DNA of 64,000 bases from Candidozyma auris (GCF_003013715.1 NC_072816.1:682001-746000), one strand, 5' to 3'. Positions 29,013-38,918 are shown, counted from the first letter of the stretch. Notes: generated by a model not told the origin, from the sequence alone. Program-made: numbers and translations.

Positions 29013-29209
29013 CCAAACCACTTCCTAGGTGTGTGTTGGGACAGTCAACCGTGGGTCACATTTGCAGCGCTTAAATTCGATTTGCTGCTTACCATAAGTT
29101 TTTTCTTCAACGATGTACTATAGTTAATTTTAAATTTTACAAAGTGGTATTCTGTAAGTAACATTTCAGTAGGGTGAATTTCACAACGCTTAGGTCATGA
29201 CCGGATGAT

Positions 29210-29325
29210 CTCTTCAGAAAAATTATGCAAATCTCGTCCACGAAAGAAAACCAGCCATCTTTCCAGACTGTGAAATCCTCTCAGAGCTTGACTCTATGTT
29301 TGCTTTGGTATTTCATCATTCAAAG
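29210..29325 (-). ncRNA. C/D box snoRNA, snR66 type (25S U2417)
   Basis: On the minus strand an ATGATGA C box (29313-29319) is followed after 28 bases by a CTGA box (29281-29284). The 12 bases immediately before that CTGA (29285-29296) are complementary to AGCUUGACUCUA of 25S rRNA. By the box+5 rule the target is the second U of GCUU, which I number U2417 in S. cerevisiae, the snR66 site. A second CTGA (29214-29217) would be the terminal D box, so the first acts as D'. The upstream guide half has no rRNA match I recognise. It lies between the ICE2 3' end and the RNase MRP RNA candidate, on the same strand as the latter. Ends are approximate. Confidence 0.8.
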
Positions 29326-29457
29326 GCGGTCAAGACAGTTCAGTATGAAATCCACCCATACCCAAATGATAATTACAAAATGAAGTTCGGTACATTTGAC
29401 TGTACAAATATCTCATCTAGAAATAGATATCGAACTTGAAAAAAAAAGTAAGGAGGG

Positions 29458-29977
29458 ACGTTCATAGACAAGAGTGAGCTCCATTGGGTTAGCCAAATTG
29501 GCCATTTGCTATACCTATCGTTTAGGACACGTCGTCCCAGTGCCGAAAGACAAAACTCCAGAAAAATCCAGAGGAAGCAACGATGGCAGCATCAAGAGTG
29601 CCCACACAGCAACAGCGGTCGTGAGCTCAGTTGTGAGAAACAAGTACAGCCAAAGACCTCGTGATTCCTCGTTTTCACCACCAACAAACTGCCCTGAGCA
29701 AAGCTCATAAAGTTCAAAGGAACAAGCAGGTATTGGATTTAAGTGATGGAGAAAACCACAGAGGTAAATGACGTATCCTTGAAACCAAGACCAGCGGCCA
29801 CTGCTGATAAAGTGACGAGCCTTATTCCTTCAGCCCGCCATCGTGCAAACGGAGGAATTCTTCCGTTGCGTTTCCGCTGTCACGGCCGGAGACTTTCCCC
29901 GAAGCATTAGTCATTTTGCAGACCTGGCGAAAACGCCATTACGTAGGCTTCGAAAACAAATCGTTGTCTATGAACGT
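29458..29977 (-). ncRNA. NME1: RNase MRP RNA (NME1) candidate
   Basis: The 520-base minus-strand unit is closed by a perfect 14-bp inverted repeat ending TTGTCTATGAACGT (29458-29471 with 29964-29977), the expected P1 helix. Downstream in the RNA come TTCGAAGCCTACGTAATGG, a TGGCG-TTTT-CGCCA hairpin (29925-29938), GCTTCGGGGAAAGTCTCCGG around 29886-29905 and GCGGAAACGCAACGG. As I remember it, S. cerevisiae NME1 has the same succession: ATCGAAGCTTACAAAATGG, a GAGTAAAATTTTACTC hairpin, GCTTTGGGTTGAAAGTCTCC and GCGGAAAACG. GAAAGTCTCC is the CR-I core. A TATA box lies about 36 bases upstream of the 5' end and a T-run follows the 3' end. The RNA would cut pre-rRNA at site A3. RNase P RNA is the alternative, but its yeast CR-I differs. 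Confidence 0.85.
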
Positions 29978-30012
29978 GAAGAAAAAAGAGAAGCTGAGCG
30001 ATGCGCTCTGGT

Positions 30013-30064
30013 TATATAGTGGGTTTTTCGTGCGTGCGCGGCCCAAGGAATAGAGATTAGGGTT
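30013..30064 (-). promoter_or_regulatory. Promoter of the NME1 candidate: TATATA and TTAGGGTT
   Basis: TATATA at 30013-30018 lies 36 bases upstream of the predicted RNA 5' end. TTAGGGTT (30057-30064), a Tbf1-type motif, lies about 80 bases upstream. No coding gene starts here on either strand, so the elements are best explained by the RNA gene. Confidence 0.65.
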
Positions 30065-30287
30065 TGAAGAAGATAAAGAAGTTGACATTTCTACACCAGA
30101 GGATGCATTTCAGGAACTTTTGATATCATTAGGAGATCAAGAAGTTCAAGGTTTTGTGGTGAGAATTTCAGTTTCACGTAAGCCAATAGCTTGTTGGATT
30201 ATTTTACAATTTGATGATCTCTGCGATTTTGCAGCCATTTGGTTGCAGACGAACCACCATAACTCTTTCCCAACGGATTCCCACTAA
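30054..30287 (+). pseudogene. Coding-like fragment, unidentified
   Basis: The open stretch lacks a start codon near its beginning. Its first 30 codons read as an acidic, amphipathic protein segment (EVDISTPEDAFQELLISLG). After about codon 35 the composition deteriorates. It overlaps the promoter of the NME1 candidate. It may be the remnant of a lost gene or an exon fragment; I do not recognise the family. Confidence 0.25.
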
Positions 30288-30988
30288 AAAGGGGAAGGCG
30301 ATAAATTCGCATGAGATAATTTAGGCAACACGCACATATTGACTCACCCGTTATGGCGCTCAGATACGACCATGTATCGGCGATCACTAGCAAGACAAGC
30401 CAAATTCCCATTAAAGGCCGTACATTGGTGTACTACGTCGGGACCTTTCTCCGTACACTGTTTGAGTTTCAGTAAATGATTCTCTCTTAGGGAAATGACG
30501 TTTCCAGAAGCCTTATGATCACGATTTGTGATGGTCACTCAGTAGGGTCTCAAAATGAATTCTCACACTGTCGATTCCATCTTCTTACCGATAGGGATAT
30601 GTTCTTTGGGCTAGCCTGTTAGCTACCTCAGAGTTGATGTTTCTCGATGTTTTACGATAAGCCAGGTTTGAGTAATCTCACGCAGAACCACATTGCACTG
30701 TGGTTGAGTATGAGAGCAACTCCTCCCCGGTAGCCACAAATGCACGACACAATGGTCAATGTTGCTTGTTGAAGCCGCTCTTCAATTCACGCTCGTGACA
30801 TTTTAACTCCCCGTGTGATGGTCTGTTGACAAGATCTCGAGCTCAAGATTTATATATCACTGTGAATCATACAATGGGTTCGAGGTTTGTTTGTTACCAT
30901 AGACTTACCCACACTGGCACAATATGTCAGCCATGGAGATGGAAATATAAGATGTGTAGGAGACTGATACGCATCGAGAAACAAATTT
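30288..30988. other. Intergenic region downstream of PBR1
   Basis: About 700 bases with no supported gene. The short frames present are not protein-like. It lies at the 3' side of PBR1. Confidence 0.45.
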
Positions 30989-32242
30989 TCAAAAGATTAA
31001 TTCGCTCATGGAATTGGGCAAGAACGATACTAACCTGTCGTATGCGCGGGCCCCGGTGCCACAGTAAACGACAGATGGAGAGCGGCCCTCATAAAAGATT
31101 AAGTCAAAAAGTACATGGTACAACTCGCGTAAGCCTTTGCTTTTGAAAGAACTGCCCATTGGCCTCAGATGCGCCTGAGACTTCAGAAAGTCAGATCCAT
31201 AGGCACTACGCATTTCCTCGCTCCACAGTCGAATCTCTGCTTCGACAATCGTGGGCACACTATCTGAACCAATTGCAGCGCCTGTTTTCGAAGTGGCAAG
31301 GTTCAAGTTTCCGAGACGCACTTGCGTAACGTTTATATTCTGGGGTCTCAACTCCTTCGCTAGTGTAGTAAAAATATCCTTCATGCTATTTTGCAAGACC
31401 GACTCAGGCCCGTGGTAGGGCATTCGAAGCGAGCTCACGATGCTGGGCACTATGGCCACAATACTGCTTTCCTGCTCACGTACAATATCCAAAAGACCCG
31501 AACAGAGAAGCTTCGTGGTTACGTTCAATCGAAAGAGCAGTTTCTGCCATCCAGGCTCAGACATGTTCTCAAGAGGGCCAAGGGGGAAGTATAGCGTGGG
31601 CGCAAACACCACCGCAGAAAGCCGAAGGTAGTGAGCATCGGCGCCTGGGAAGGGAACCACACTCACATGTAGAATCTTGCGAAATTTCGCAAGATGAGCA
31701 TCGTAAGTATCCTCAACCAAATTCAAATAGTTGATGTCGTCAGTGATTTGGTTTGACTGGATGTACTTATAGTCCTTGTCATCAAGAATGGTCAAGTAGA
31801 CAATGAATCCACGCTTCTCGAAATCGACAGCGATCAACCGGGTCATTGGTTCAGTGGGAGACCCGACTACCAAAACAACATCTCTGCGGGCGCCATTGGC
31901 GAGCTTGGGCACTCTTCGACGAAGCTTATTCTTCAGCTTGGGGGTATTGATATGGTTGTATAAAAGGTAGGTTGATACCGTCAATGAAGTGGCAAAACAC
32001 GATATGAATGCAAGCTTGTGGTCCTGGATCAATTTGGAGAGACGATCCAATGTCTTTTCTTGTGGCTGTGGAGGCGGATGGTCCTCAGATTTGAGTATGG
32101 AGAAGATCTTCAGGTTGAATACCTGATCCAGGCTAGGGAGCGAATCATTGACCATTTGCAGCAGGGAGTTGAGGATGCCACAAACGGAATGGTAGGCCAG
32201 GCGTAAAGCGTCTGTTGCGGCCAGAACAGGTTCAGCTACCAT
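30989..32242 (-). CDS. PBR1: PBR1-like putative oxidoreductase (DUF1776, SDR-related)
   Basis: This 417-residue protein has one membrane segment (about 78-95) and an SDR-like domain after it. RDVVLVVGSPTEPMTRLIA near residue 120 replaces the usual TGxxxGIG dinucleotide motif. SSIVAIVPSIVSSLRMPYHGPES near residue 262 holds the region corresponding to the catalytic Ser/Tyr of SDR enzymes, with a modified YxxxK. This pattern is the DUF1776 family, to which S. cerevisiae Pbr1 (YNL181W) belongs. The yeast protein is required for viability in some backgrounds and its substrate is unknown. Family assignment is fairly sure, enzymatic activity is not. The tRNA-His gene lies 76 bases upstream on the same strand. 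Confidence 0.8.
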   Translation of the reverse strand: MVAEPVLAATDALRLAYHSVCGILNSLLQMVNDSLPSLDQVFNLKIFSILKSEDHPPPQPQEKTLDRLSKLIQDHKLAFISCFATSLTVSTYLLYNHINTPKLKNKLRRRVPKLANGARRDVVLVVGSPTEPMTRLIAVDFEKRGFIVYLTILDDKDYKYIQSNQITDDINYLNLVEDTYDAHLAKFRKILHVSVVPFPGADAHYLRLSAVVFAPTLYFPLGPLENMSEPGWQKLLFRLNVTTKLLCSGLLDIVREQESSIVAIVPSIVSSLRMPYHGPESVLQNSMKDIFTTLAKELRPQNINVTQVRLGNLNLATSKTGAAIGSDSVPTIVEAEIRLWSEEMRSAYGSDFLKSQAHLRPMGSSFKSKGLRELYHVLFDLIFYEGRSPSVVYCGTGARAYDRLVSFLPNSMSELIF

Positions 32243-32301
32243 GAGGAAAAAGGTGGTGAAGATGATTTTGATTTATGTAGGTAACTCAGGTTGGTGGGGG
32301 C

Positions 32302-32309
32302 AAAAAAAA
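32302..32309 (-). terminator. Pol III terminator of tRNA-His
   Basis: Eight consecutive T on the minus strand start ten bases after the tRNA 3' end. Confidence 0.85.
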
Positions 32310-32318
32310 TGAAACCCT

Positions 32319-32390
32319 TGCCGGCCCCAGGAATCGAACCTGGGTTTGTTCGGCCACAACGAACTGTACTAACCACTATACTAGACCGGC
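32319..32390 (-). tRNA. tRNA-His (anticodon GTG)
   Basis: The 72-base cloverleaf has a 7-bp acceptor stem (GCCGGTC / GGCCGGC), a D arm with TAGTGGTTAGTAC, an anticodon stem GTTCG/CGAAC with loop TTGTGGC (GTG, histidine), and a T arm with the B box GGTTCGATTCC. The discriminator base is A. The base before position 1 is C, so the extra G-1 of tRNA-His would be added after transcription. No intron is present. A run of eight T on the gene strand shortly downstream (32302-32309) is the Pol III terminator. Confidence 0.97.
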
Positions 32391-32963
32391 GCGCATGACA
32401 CAACTTGAAAAACAACAAACTAAATCGAGCAAATTGAGATATATTTATCCCCACAAACTTAGGTTTTTGTATTTTAAAGCCTCATGTTTTTCTCTTATCT
32501 AAGTGCTATCAACTTCCTCTAGCTGAATCCGGCCTCAAAAGGCCAATATAAAGGGTTTTAAACACCAAGAGGAGTAGCATCATTTGTACATTGGCAAACC
32601 GTACGTCTTTTGTTTAATTATACACGGCATCATTTTAAACATAATTTTCATGTTTGGGATATGTAACAATGTCCAGGTACTTTGTGGCCTGATGATATCT
32701 ACAGGGACTTACACCTTTGTAGGGTAAGTGTCTCTAACAATTGAATCTGATTGAAGGTTTGTTTCTATAGTGATATAGTTCTATACTTTAATCGGAATAT
32801 GTCGTCATAAAAATAGCGATACGGCCCGTCGCTCTTCGAATAAACTCGATTATTGACTGATAAGAGCATTCAAAGACTTTTTCCAGCTTAAACCCCTAGC
32901 ATTCTCAGGATTCAATCCATCTGCTTCATACTTCTTCTTCACCGAAAGAAATATATGCCTCGT
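32391..32963. other. Intergenic region between tRNA-His and an OPT gene
   Basis: About 570 AT-rich bases with no supported gene. It contains the upstream flank of the tRNA and the 3' end of the OPT transporter. Confidence 0.5.
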
Positions 32964-35273
32964 TTAAAATTCATATCCGTCAGGTTTTGGAATGATCTTT
33001 GAAAAATGAGGGCAGCCTTGGGCATCACATCCTTCCTTCGCCACTTGCGTTCCCCACCAGGAGTAGTTCTTGGAACCACCAGTGTAGACGACACAGAAGT
33101 AAATTAAAATTGCTGCTATGGCGACTCCACTATCAAGTGCCACCGAGCTAACCAAGTTGTATTTTCTCCACCAAGAAGTGTACTTACGGTGAATGAAGTA
33201 GTTGAAAACGGCAGCAGTAGCAAACCAACAAGAAAAGTTGTACCCTGTGACACCAGGTATATTAGCAGCACCGCCAAAGAATAGAATAGGGTCAAATCTC
33301 CTGACCCAAGTATTTGGCCTAAACTTACACCAAACGAAATGGACAATAGGCACCAATGCACCAACAAGGAAAAACCACAAGACCCAGTCATACCTGCCTC
33401 CTGGAGCAAAGATCTCACTTCCAAACAAACCCCACATCGAATGGGTGTTGAAAGCGGTCTTCTGCTTACGGCAAACCATGTTGTTTCTGGCGTGGGGAGT
33501 ACAGATATCATCAATATGGTGCAACAAGTAACCTGTCACCGATGGCGACACTAAAGCAGCCCATATGCCTCCACATAACAGCAAGAACATGACATGCTTG
33601 GGAGGAACCCTCATGTAATGGCCCATCTTAGCACCTTGAGCCATGTGCATACCGTGCTGGATAATACTGAAGCCGAAGGAGTAGAAGTAGAGTAAAGTGT
33701 ATGCGTTGCCCTTATACCAATTAGCGGAGACTATTTCGAAGAAGCTCTGTAAAGATACAATTGTGTTGGCCCTGGCTTCAAGAAGCGAGAGAGGCACAAA
33801 CATCGTGGAGCCGATGAGAACTGAGACAAAATATCCGCCAGCATCAATGGGAGAATTGTCCCATCCTTCAGAGAATGCAAATCCAAGTCCCAACCCAACA
33901 GCAATCATGACAAAGTAGATCCATTTGGGGAATTCCTTGTAATGTCTAACTGCCTTGTTGAAGATATCCTCGTGTCTGCTACGGTTCACCCATGGCAACC
34001 AAATCTCCGAGTAGAACTTGAGAACGGTATGGACGACAAGAGAAGAAAAGACGGCAATACCAAGAGCCAAACTCATCAAAAATGCAACAGGCATGAATGC
34101 ATGTGAATAGGATTCAAATTTTTGTTTGTCAAGTTGCCAATTGCGGTCGACAATCTCGGAGAAATTGTACTGCTTTCCGTGCATATCAAACACACTATTA
34201 CTCATGATAGGCATGTGGGCAGTTTCCCAGTGGTTCTGGTAGTAGAGTCCTGGCATGATAATCCAGATCCAGAAAACAAATGAGACAAACATTGAGGCGA
34301 CAGCGAAAAATGGAGTAGTCAAAGGATTGTTTATAGAGGTGATTTGTGTCCAGTCGAGAGTGAGCGGGAAAAGCCCAAGACCCGTCTTCACTCCAAAAAC
34401 CTGTGACAATGCAGCACTATCAGGCTTGCACCAACTGATCCAGGCACCAATTGTGGAAAAAAATGGGAAAATGAGGTCTGGAAACCAGTAGTATACAAAC
34501 GACCCCAAGAATACAATGACAAAAAAGATATAGCGGGGCATTTTCCACCCGTGTACCACCGGATTGTCCCTTGAGTAGATGGTCTTGAACAAGGCAATGT
34601 TGGAGAGCACTCCCGGCCAGACTCTTTCAGCAGGAGTGATCATGACGTCTCTGAATATTCCAACAAGGCCGACAGACTGGATGTAGCACGACATGTTGAA
34701 AAGAATCTGCCTGCCGATGCCAATGTCCTTCTTAAAGTATTTTGTGTCTTCAATCACCAAATTGTTCACCAAACCGGCACTGATGACAACGTTGCAGAAT
34801 ATGAAAATGCATGTGTGCTCTTTATAATTGAAAGGGCCCGGGTTCAAGCTGAAAGAACAGTCAAAGGGAAGAGTTACAGTCCACGCAGGGACAATATAAT
34901 GCCATGCTTGACCGAGAGGCCACGAAATTACCTGTATCACGACCACCGTGATACTTATAGTAGGGAACCTCATGTTGAAGAAAGCATCAACACCAGCGAT
35001 AAATGCACCCAAGCAAACAGCCATAACCCACATACGTAAGGTCAACGAGGGCAAGTGCTCATCGTCGTCTATTAAGATGGCCATGATGTCACCTTCATTG
35101 AACTTGAAACCATCGTCAGTGTCCAAGGTGTTTTTGGACTCAACAGCCGCCAAGGCGTAGTCTCCGAGATTCTTCTCATCTGTAGGGAACTCTTCACCAA
35201 TGTTTGGCTCTGAGCTTGATGGAACCTTTAGGGCAGAGTCCTTCTCCGCAGAAGCATTTTCTGAACGGGACAT
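32964..35273 (-). CDS. OPT-family oligopeptide transporter (copy 1)
   Basis: This 769-residue protein has an acidic soluble N-terminus (1-75) and about 14 membrane segments. After the first span comes the NMRFPTISITVVVIQVISWPLG region, and later MKWGHYMRVPP-like sequence (KMGHYMRVPPKHVMF) and FGGAANIPGVTGYNF. These are hallmarks of the OPT family of proton-coupled tetra/pentapeptide importers. The usual cytoplasmic signature SPYxEVRxxVxxxDDP is reduced to a DDDEHLPSLTLRMW segment, so this is a divergent subgroup. It is clearly paralogous to the gene at 42-45 kb but not a recent duplicate. Whether it carries peptides, glutathione or siderophore-like cargo cannot be read. Its upstream region is 2.5 kb long. 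Confidence 0.88.
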   Translation of the reverse strand: MSRSENASAEKDSALKVPSSSEPNIGEEFPTDEKNLGDYALAAVESKNTLDTDDGFKFNEGDIMAILIDDDEHLPSLTLRMWVMAVCLGAFIAGVDAFFNMRFPTISITVVVIQVISWPLGQAWHYIVPAWTVTLPFDCSFSLNPGPFNYKEHTCIFIFCNVVISAGLVNNLVIEDTKYFKKDIGIGRQILFNMSCYIQSVGLVGIFRDVMITPAERVWPGVLSNIALFKTIYSRDNPVVHGWKMPRYIFFVIVFLGSFVYYWFPDLIFPFFSTIGAWISWCKPDSAALSQVFGVKTGLGLFPLTLDWTQITSINNPLTTPFFAVASMFVSFVFWIWIIMPGLYYQNHWETAHMPIMSNSVFDMHGKQYNFSEIVDRNWQLDKQKFESYSHAFMPVAFLMSLALGIAVFSSLVVHTVLKFYSEIWLPWVNRSRHEDIFNKAVRHYKEFPKWIYFVMIAVGLGLGFAFSEGWDNSPIDAGGYFVSVLIGSTMFVPLSLLEARANTIVSLQSFFEIVSANWYKGNAYTLLYFYSFGFSIIQHGMHMAQGAKMGHYMRVPPKHVMFLLLCGGIWAALVSPSVTGYLLHHIDDICTPHARNNMVCRKQKTAFNTHSMWGLFGSEIFAPGGRYDWVLWFFLVGALVPIVHFVWCKFRPNTWVRRFDPILFFGGAANIPGVTGYNFSCWFATAAVFNYFIHRKYTSWWRKYNLVSSVALDSGVAIAAILIYFCVVYTGGSKNYSWWGTQVAKEGCDAQGCPHFSKIIPKPDGYEF

Positions 35274-35828
35274 GAAGATTTAGATTTGATCTGATCTATC
35301 AGATAACGAAGACAGAGATATGAAGCAGTTTATGTACTGCCTGAACTGATATCACATTGACGTCTTCATATTCCCCATGGTCTGCGCCTTCATGGTTTTG
35401 CAGTCAGCTTTCTCCAAATGATTGGCCATTGCATTGTCTTCGACACTTAAACGCAAGTGCCTCGGGTACCCGAATCCCGATCATTGGCCTAGCCCTCGAG
35501 AATTGCGCATCCTTTCATAACTCCCCAATTCGATGAGGTAATCATAGTAGATTTTACAGCCTTATGCATAAATCTCGCAGGGATTTTGACAGCAAAACAC
35601 GGGTTGGGCTACAAACCTTGCATGAACCTTCTACACCCAAGGTCTCTGCTCGCAAATACATTTCGAGGGCCGTTTACACTTTGAAAGGGCGGTATATTGA
35701 CTATACTGTTTCTACCTGAGAGTTCCCAAAAAGCGCAGTAGTTAACAGTATAGGTGCAAACGTCTGTTGGTGATGTATGTCTCTCCTTCGAAGGAGCATA
35801 TCAAAGGGACCAAAAATGAGAGATCGTT

Positions 35829-36620
35829 TCACGTCGTAACTAATGCATTTGGCGGTGAGCATTTGACGGTGAGTACTTGAAAAAACCAGCAGGTGCTCCT
35901 ACCAAAAACTGCCGGGCCTTGGCAATTCGCATCTGCGGGTCTCTTGTAGTATTCGCCTTTATCCTGGACGTTCTTGACCTCAAACAGATTGTCAGGATCG
36001 ATTTCGTCAATTCTTTGGGGAAGGTTAGTTTTGTCCACCATTGGGCGAAAAGACCCCACTCGGTGTCTTGCGGAGTAAGTGGACGTATAAATGGCTGGTA
36101 AAGAATTCCGAAGCTCGGACCGGCTTACCTTGATAAGGGCTACAAGCTATGCTCTCCAGATTGAACTGCCCTCGAAGCTTCACCCTATGATCCTAGCAAT
36201 CCTCGCTTGTTAGGATACAAGCTTTACGAATCAGGTATGGTCGTTACTTCTATTATACTTCCTTATGAAATCCTACGAAGTATGGCAAGGCTACGCCCTC
36301 ATATAACCCTTGTCGGATACTTTCGGGTTATCTGCTTCCAAAAGGTGCACAGTGAGGCGCCGTATCTCAAGGGCATCTCTGGTCAGGAAGCGCAAAAAAC
36401 ACTTATCATTGGCCGCGATGGCTGCAAAATTTGGGTAAGGTTTTTGGTTGGTCGGAGGAAATGGCAAATATGCGGCGTCGATCCGAAGCGAGTCGAAGCG
36501 AGATGAGCGTTGCACTTGTTACCTGATTAGGGAACATGGCCGCGATTTTGACAGGTTCTTGACAATAGGTCAAAGCAGGTTTGACAGATTCGAGCATATC
36601 GACGGTCTGTTCCAAAATCA
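35829..36620 (-). pseudogene. Degenerate coding-like fragments, unidentified
   Basis: Several minus-strand frames here look translated in part. Examples are 36620-36520 (a segment around QTVDMLESVKPALTYCQEP), 36430-36300 and 36110-35880, where two overlapping frames both look protein-like. They are separated by stops and frame changes. The order and common strand suggest a decayed single gene, but no family is recognised and chance cannot be excluded. Confidence 0.2.
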
Positions 36621-37505
36621 GTACAAATATACATATCTGGGCAATTTCGATACGAGGTGTCAGTTGTGCGTTTTGGTTTTTATGAAGTTAACGTGGTTTT
36701 GACCCCCTTATCTATGGCGTGTGTTGACTGAGCCTGACAACGTGTGAGATCAAGAGTACTACAACAAAATCCACAAAAAAAGGAAGGGGCCTTGCTGATA
36801 TGTTAGAGCATTTAGAAAGCTGGTCTATTCACAGAGTGACTTTGTGTCGAAACAGGTGAGACTTCGGAAACAGCGACGGCCCGGAAAAAATGACATAACC
36901 AAGGATAACCAAGGATAACCAAGAATAACGATTGTTAAAAGGTCTACAGTCGATGTACCGAAGTTGGAGCTGGTCAACTATAGGGATGGTCCTAAAACCC
37001 GAATCTGAAAACGCTACATGTATTGAGTCGTACCCACATGAATTGCCTCGGTGACCTTACTAACTGGACTATGAAAATGTTAAAAGTAACGGAATACAAC
37101 TGAATTAAAGAACGGTGGTCAAGACTCCATTTTAAAATGAATAATCAAACTTGTAATACAAGTTGGACATAATCCAAGTGTTTGCCGCAAACGCTACTTT
37201 GAGACACAATTTCAAGTTGGCAAGAAGGCTCACGGAAGAAAATGATCGCTCAAATTAGAGTACTACTAAGAAGTACTTCAAGTGCCAGGTTCCTGAGCTG
37301 ATTCGTTCCAACAGATGATGTGCTTAGCCGGTAGGCTCTCCTCTTTAAATGCTCAACGGCAAAATGCTAAATATAACTTTCTAAAGCATGCTGCACGAAA
37401 TCTCTTGATCCAAAACTTGTTTGTTAAAGAACTGAATAATGTTTAAGGGTAATTATTGTTATCGCTTGAGTTTCTTGAGTCCATTTGAGGATGAGCCCGA
37501 CTCGG

Positions 37506-37594
37506 CTTATCTGAAGATACGATCCGATCTTGGCTTCTCCACTTGATAAGGGCTTATCTGGACATGGCACTAGCGAATTCTCCGCGTTGATAAG
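37506..37594. promoter_or_regulatory. GATAAG cluster
   Basis: Four GATAAG/CTTATC sites lie at 37506, 37545, 37553 and 37589, within 89 bases. They are 2.2 kb upstream of the first OPT gene and 215 bases downstream of the GLN1 stop. GATA-factor binding is inferred from the motif only. Confidence 0.4.
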
Positions 37595-37808
37595 GTTGCA
37601 TAAATTTTTACCCCTCAGTAGGAGTTCGTGCTACAAACAGTCAAATTTCGAAAAATGGGCTCATCAAGAAGCCAATGCATGTAGTAAAGAGCTCTAGATA
37701 CAGAACTGAAGAGGTGATTAGAATTGGAAAAGTTTAATTAAGTTGGCAACTGTTTTTTTTTTTTTGGTAGCGAAGAGACCACTTCTCTTCCCAATGCAAA
37801 TATCATGT

Positions 37809-38918
37809 TTACTCCGACTCTCTAGCGTACTCCTTGTACATGTCAGCGTCAGGGATAGCACCACAGATGGTCTCCACCATAATACCGGTGACCAAGTATG
37901 GGTCAATGTTGGAGGCGGGTCTTCTGTCTTCAAAGTAGCCGTAGCCCTCCTTGGCCACAGCTCTTGGAATTCTCACAGAGGCGCCTCTGTTAGCAACACC
38001 CGAAGAGAAGGCCTCCATGGAGGCAGTCTCGTGACGACCAGTCAATCTCTGCTCGTTGTCGGCACCATAAAGCACCAAGTGTTCCTTGTGTCTCTTGGCC
38101 AACTTTGCGAGGGCATCCTCAATGTACTTCATGCCTCCGGCTTCCCTCATGCTCTTGGTCGAGACGTTGGTGTGGCAACCAGCACCATTCCATTCGCCCT
38201 TCAATGGCTTAGGGTGGAAGGAGATCTTCACGCCGAACTCCTCGGCGACTCTTTGTAAAAGGAAACGCGCCATCCACAACTGGTCACCCATCTCAATACC
38301 TGAGCAAGGACCAACCTGGAACTCCCATTGGGAAGGCATCACCTCGGCGTTGATACCAGAGATGTTGATACCAGCATGTAAGCATGCTCTGTAGTGAGCT
38401 TCAACAACGTCTCTAGCGTAAACCTTACCAGTACCGACACCACAGTAGTAAGGACCCTGAGGAGCAGGGAAGCCACCCTTTGGCCAGGCGTAGACATTGT
38501 CGTACTGGTCGAAGAGAGTGTATTCTTGTTCAAGACCAAACCACACCTGTTCGTCAGCGTGCGCAGACATCAACTTGGCGCATTCGTGTCTGTGGTTGAA
38601 CTTGTTAGGCGTACCATCGTTGTTCCAACATTCACACAACACAATCACGTTGTCACCCTTTCTGAAAGGATCAGGGTAGAAGGCAACTGGACGAAGGTAC
38701 ACGTCAGAGTCGTGGCCTGGGGCCTGACCAGTAGAGGAACCGTCAAAGTTCCATTCGGGCAAATCGTCAACAGCGGAAGGCTTTTTACTGAGGGTCTTAC
38801 ACTTTGATCTTGTGTTACCCTCAGCGTCAATCCAGACGTACTCAGCCATCACCTTGCCATTTTGGTTCAAATCAAAGTATTTGGCTAGTATAGCGGTTTG
38901 TTCTGTGATACCGGTCAT
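37809..38918 (-). CDS. GLN1: Glutamine synthetase
   Basis: This 369-residue protein matches eukaryotic GSII in length (370 in S. cerevisiae). The beta-grasp domain contains [18 protein letters not shown]. The catalytic barrel has [11 protein letters not shown] (metal ligand Glu), [14 protein letters not shown] (ATP/metal site), [13 protein letters not shown] and [10 protein letters not shown]. It condenses ammonium and glutamate with ATP in the cytosol, the central ammonium-assimilating step. Codon use is strongly biased, indicating high expression. The upstream region has a TATA box and a striking set of GATAAG elements, consistent with nitrogen-catabolite control. It lies between two peptide transporter genes. 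Confidence 0.98.
   Translation of the reverse strand: MTGITEQTAILAKYFDLNQNGKVMAEYVWIDAEGNTRSKCKTLSKKPSAVDDLPEWNFDGSSTGQAPGHDSDVYLRPVAFYPDPFRKGDNVIVLCECWNNDGTPNKFNHRHECAKLMSAHADEQVWFGLEQEYTLFDQYDNVYAWPKGGFPAPQGPYYCGVGTGKVYARDVVEAHYRACLHAGINISGINAEVMPSQWEFQVGPCSGIEMGDQLWMARFLLQRVAEEFGVKISFHPKPLKGEWNGAGCHTNVSTKSMREAGGMKYIEDALAKLAKRHKEHLVLYGADNEQRLTGRHETASMEAFSSGVANRGASVRIPRAVAKEGYGYFEDRRPASNIDPYLVTGIMVETICGAIPDADMYKEYARESE

Larger units (their letters stand above)
35274..37808. other. Intergenic region, OPT promoter and GLN1 3' side
   Basis: About 2.5 kb without an intact gene. Minus-strand coding-like fragments occur at 35829-36620. GATAA motifs occur near 35300 and 36129 and cluster at 37506-37594. 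A T-run (about 37751-37765) lies just downstream of the GLN1 stop. Confidence 0.5.

Noticed and set aside
29161..29186. CTGA preceded by TTCACCCTA, complementary to 25S UAGGGUGAA
   Set aside because: Nine bases only, no C box at a suitable distance and no known modified base at the +5 position.
29523..29835. A 100-codon minus-strand open stretch with a hydrophobic segment, and a short ATG frame near 29911
   Set aside because: Both lie inside the RNase MRP RNA candidate, lack a usable start or conserved sequence, and are better explained as structured RNA.
30119..30150. Resemblance to the U1 snRNA stem-loop I (GATATCA..AGGAGATCAAGAAGT on the plus strand)
   Set aside because: The loop motif matches yeast U1, but the obligatory ACTTACCT 5' end is absent just upstream, the stem cannot pair, and no Sm site follows. 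The same bases read better as a protein-coding remnant.
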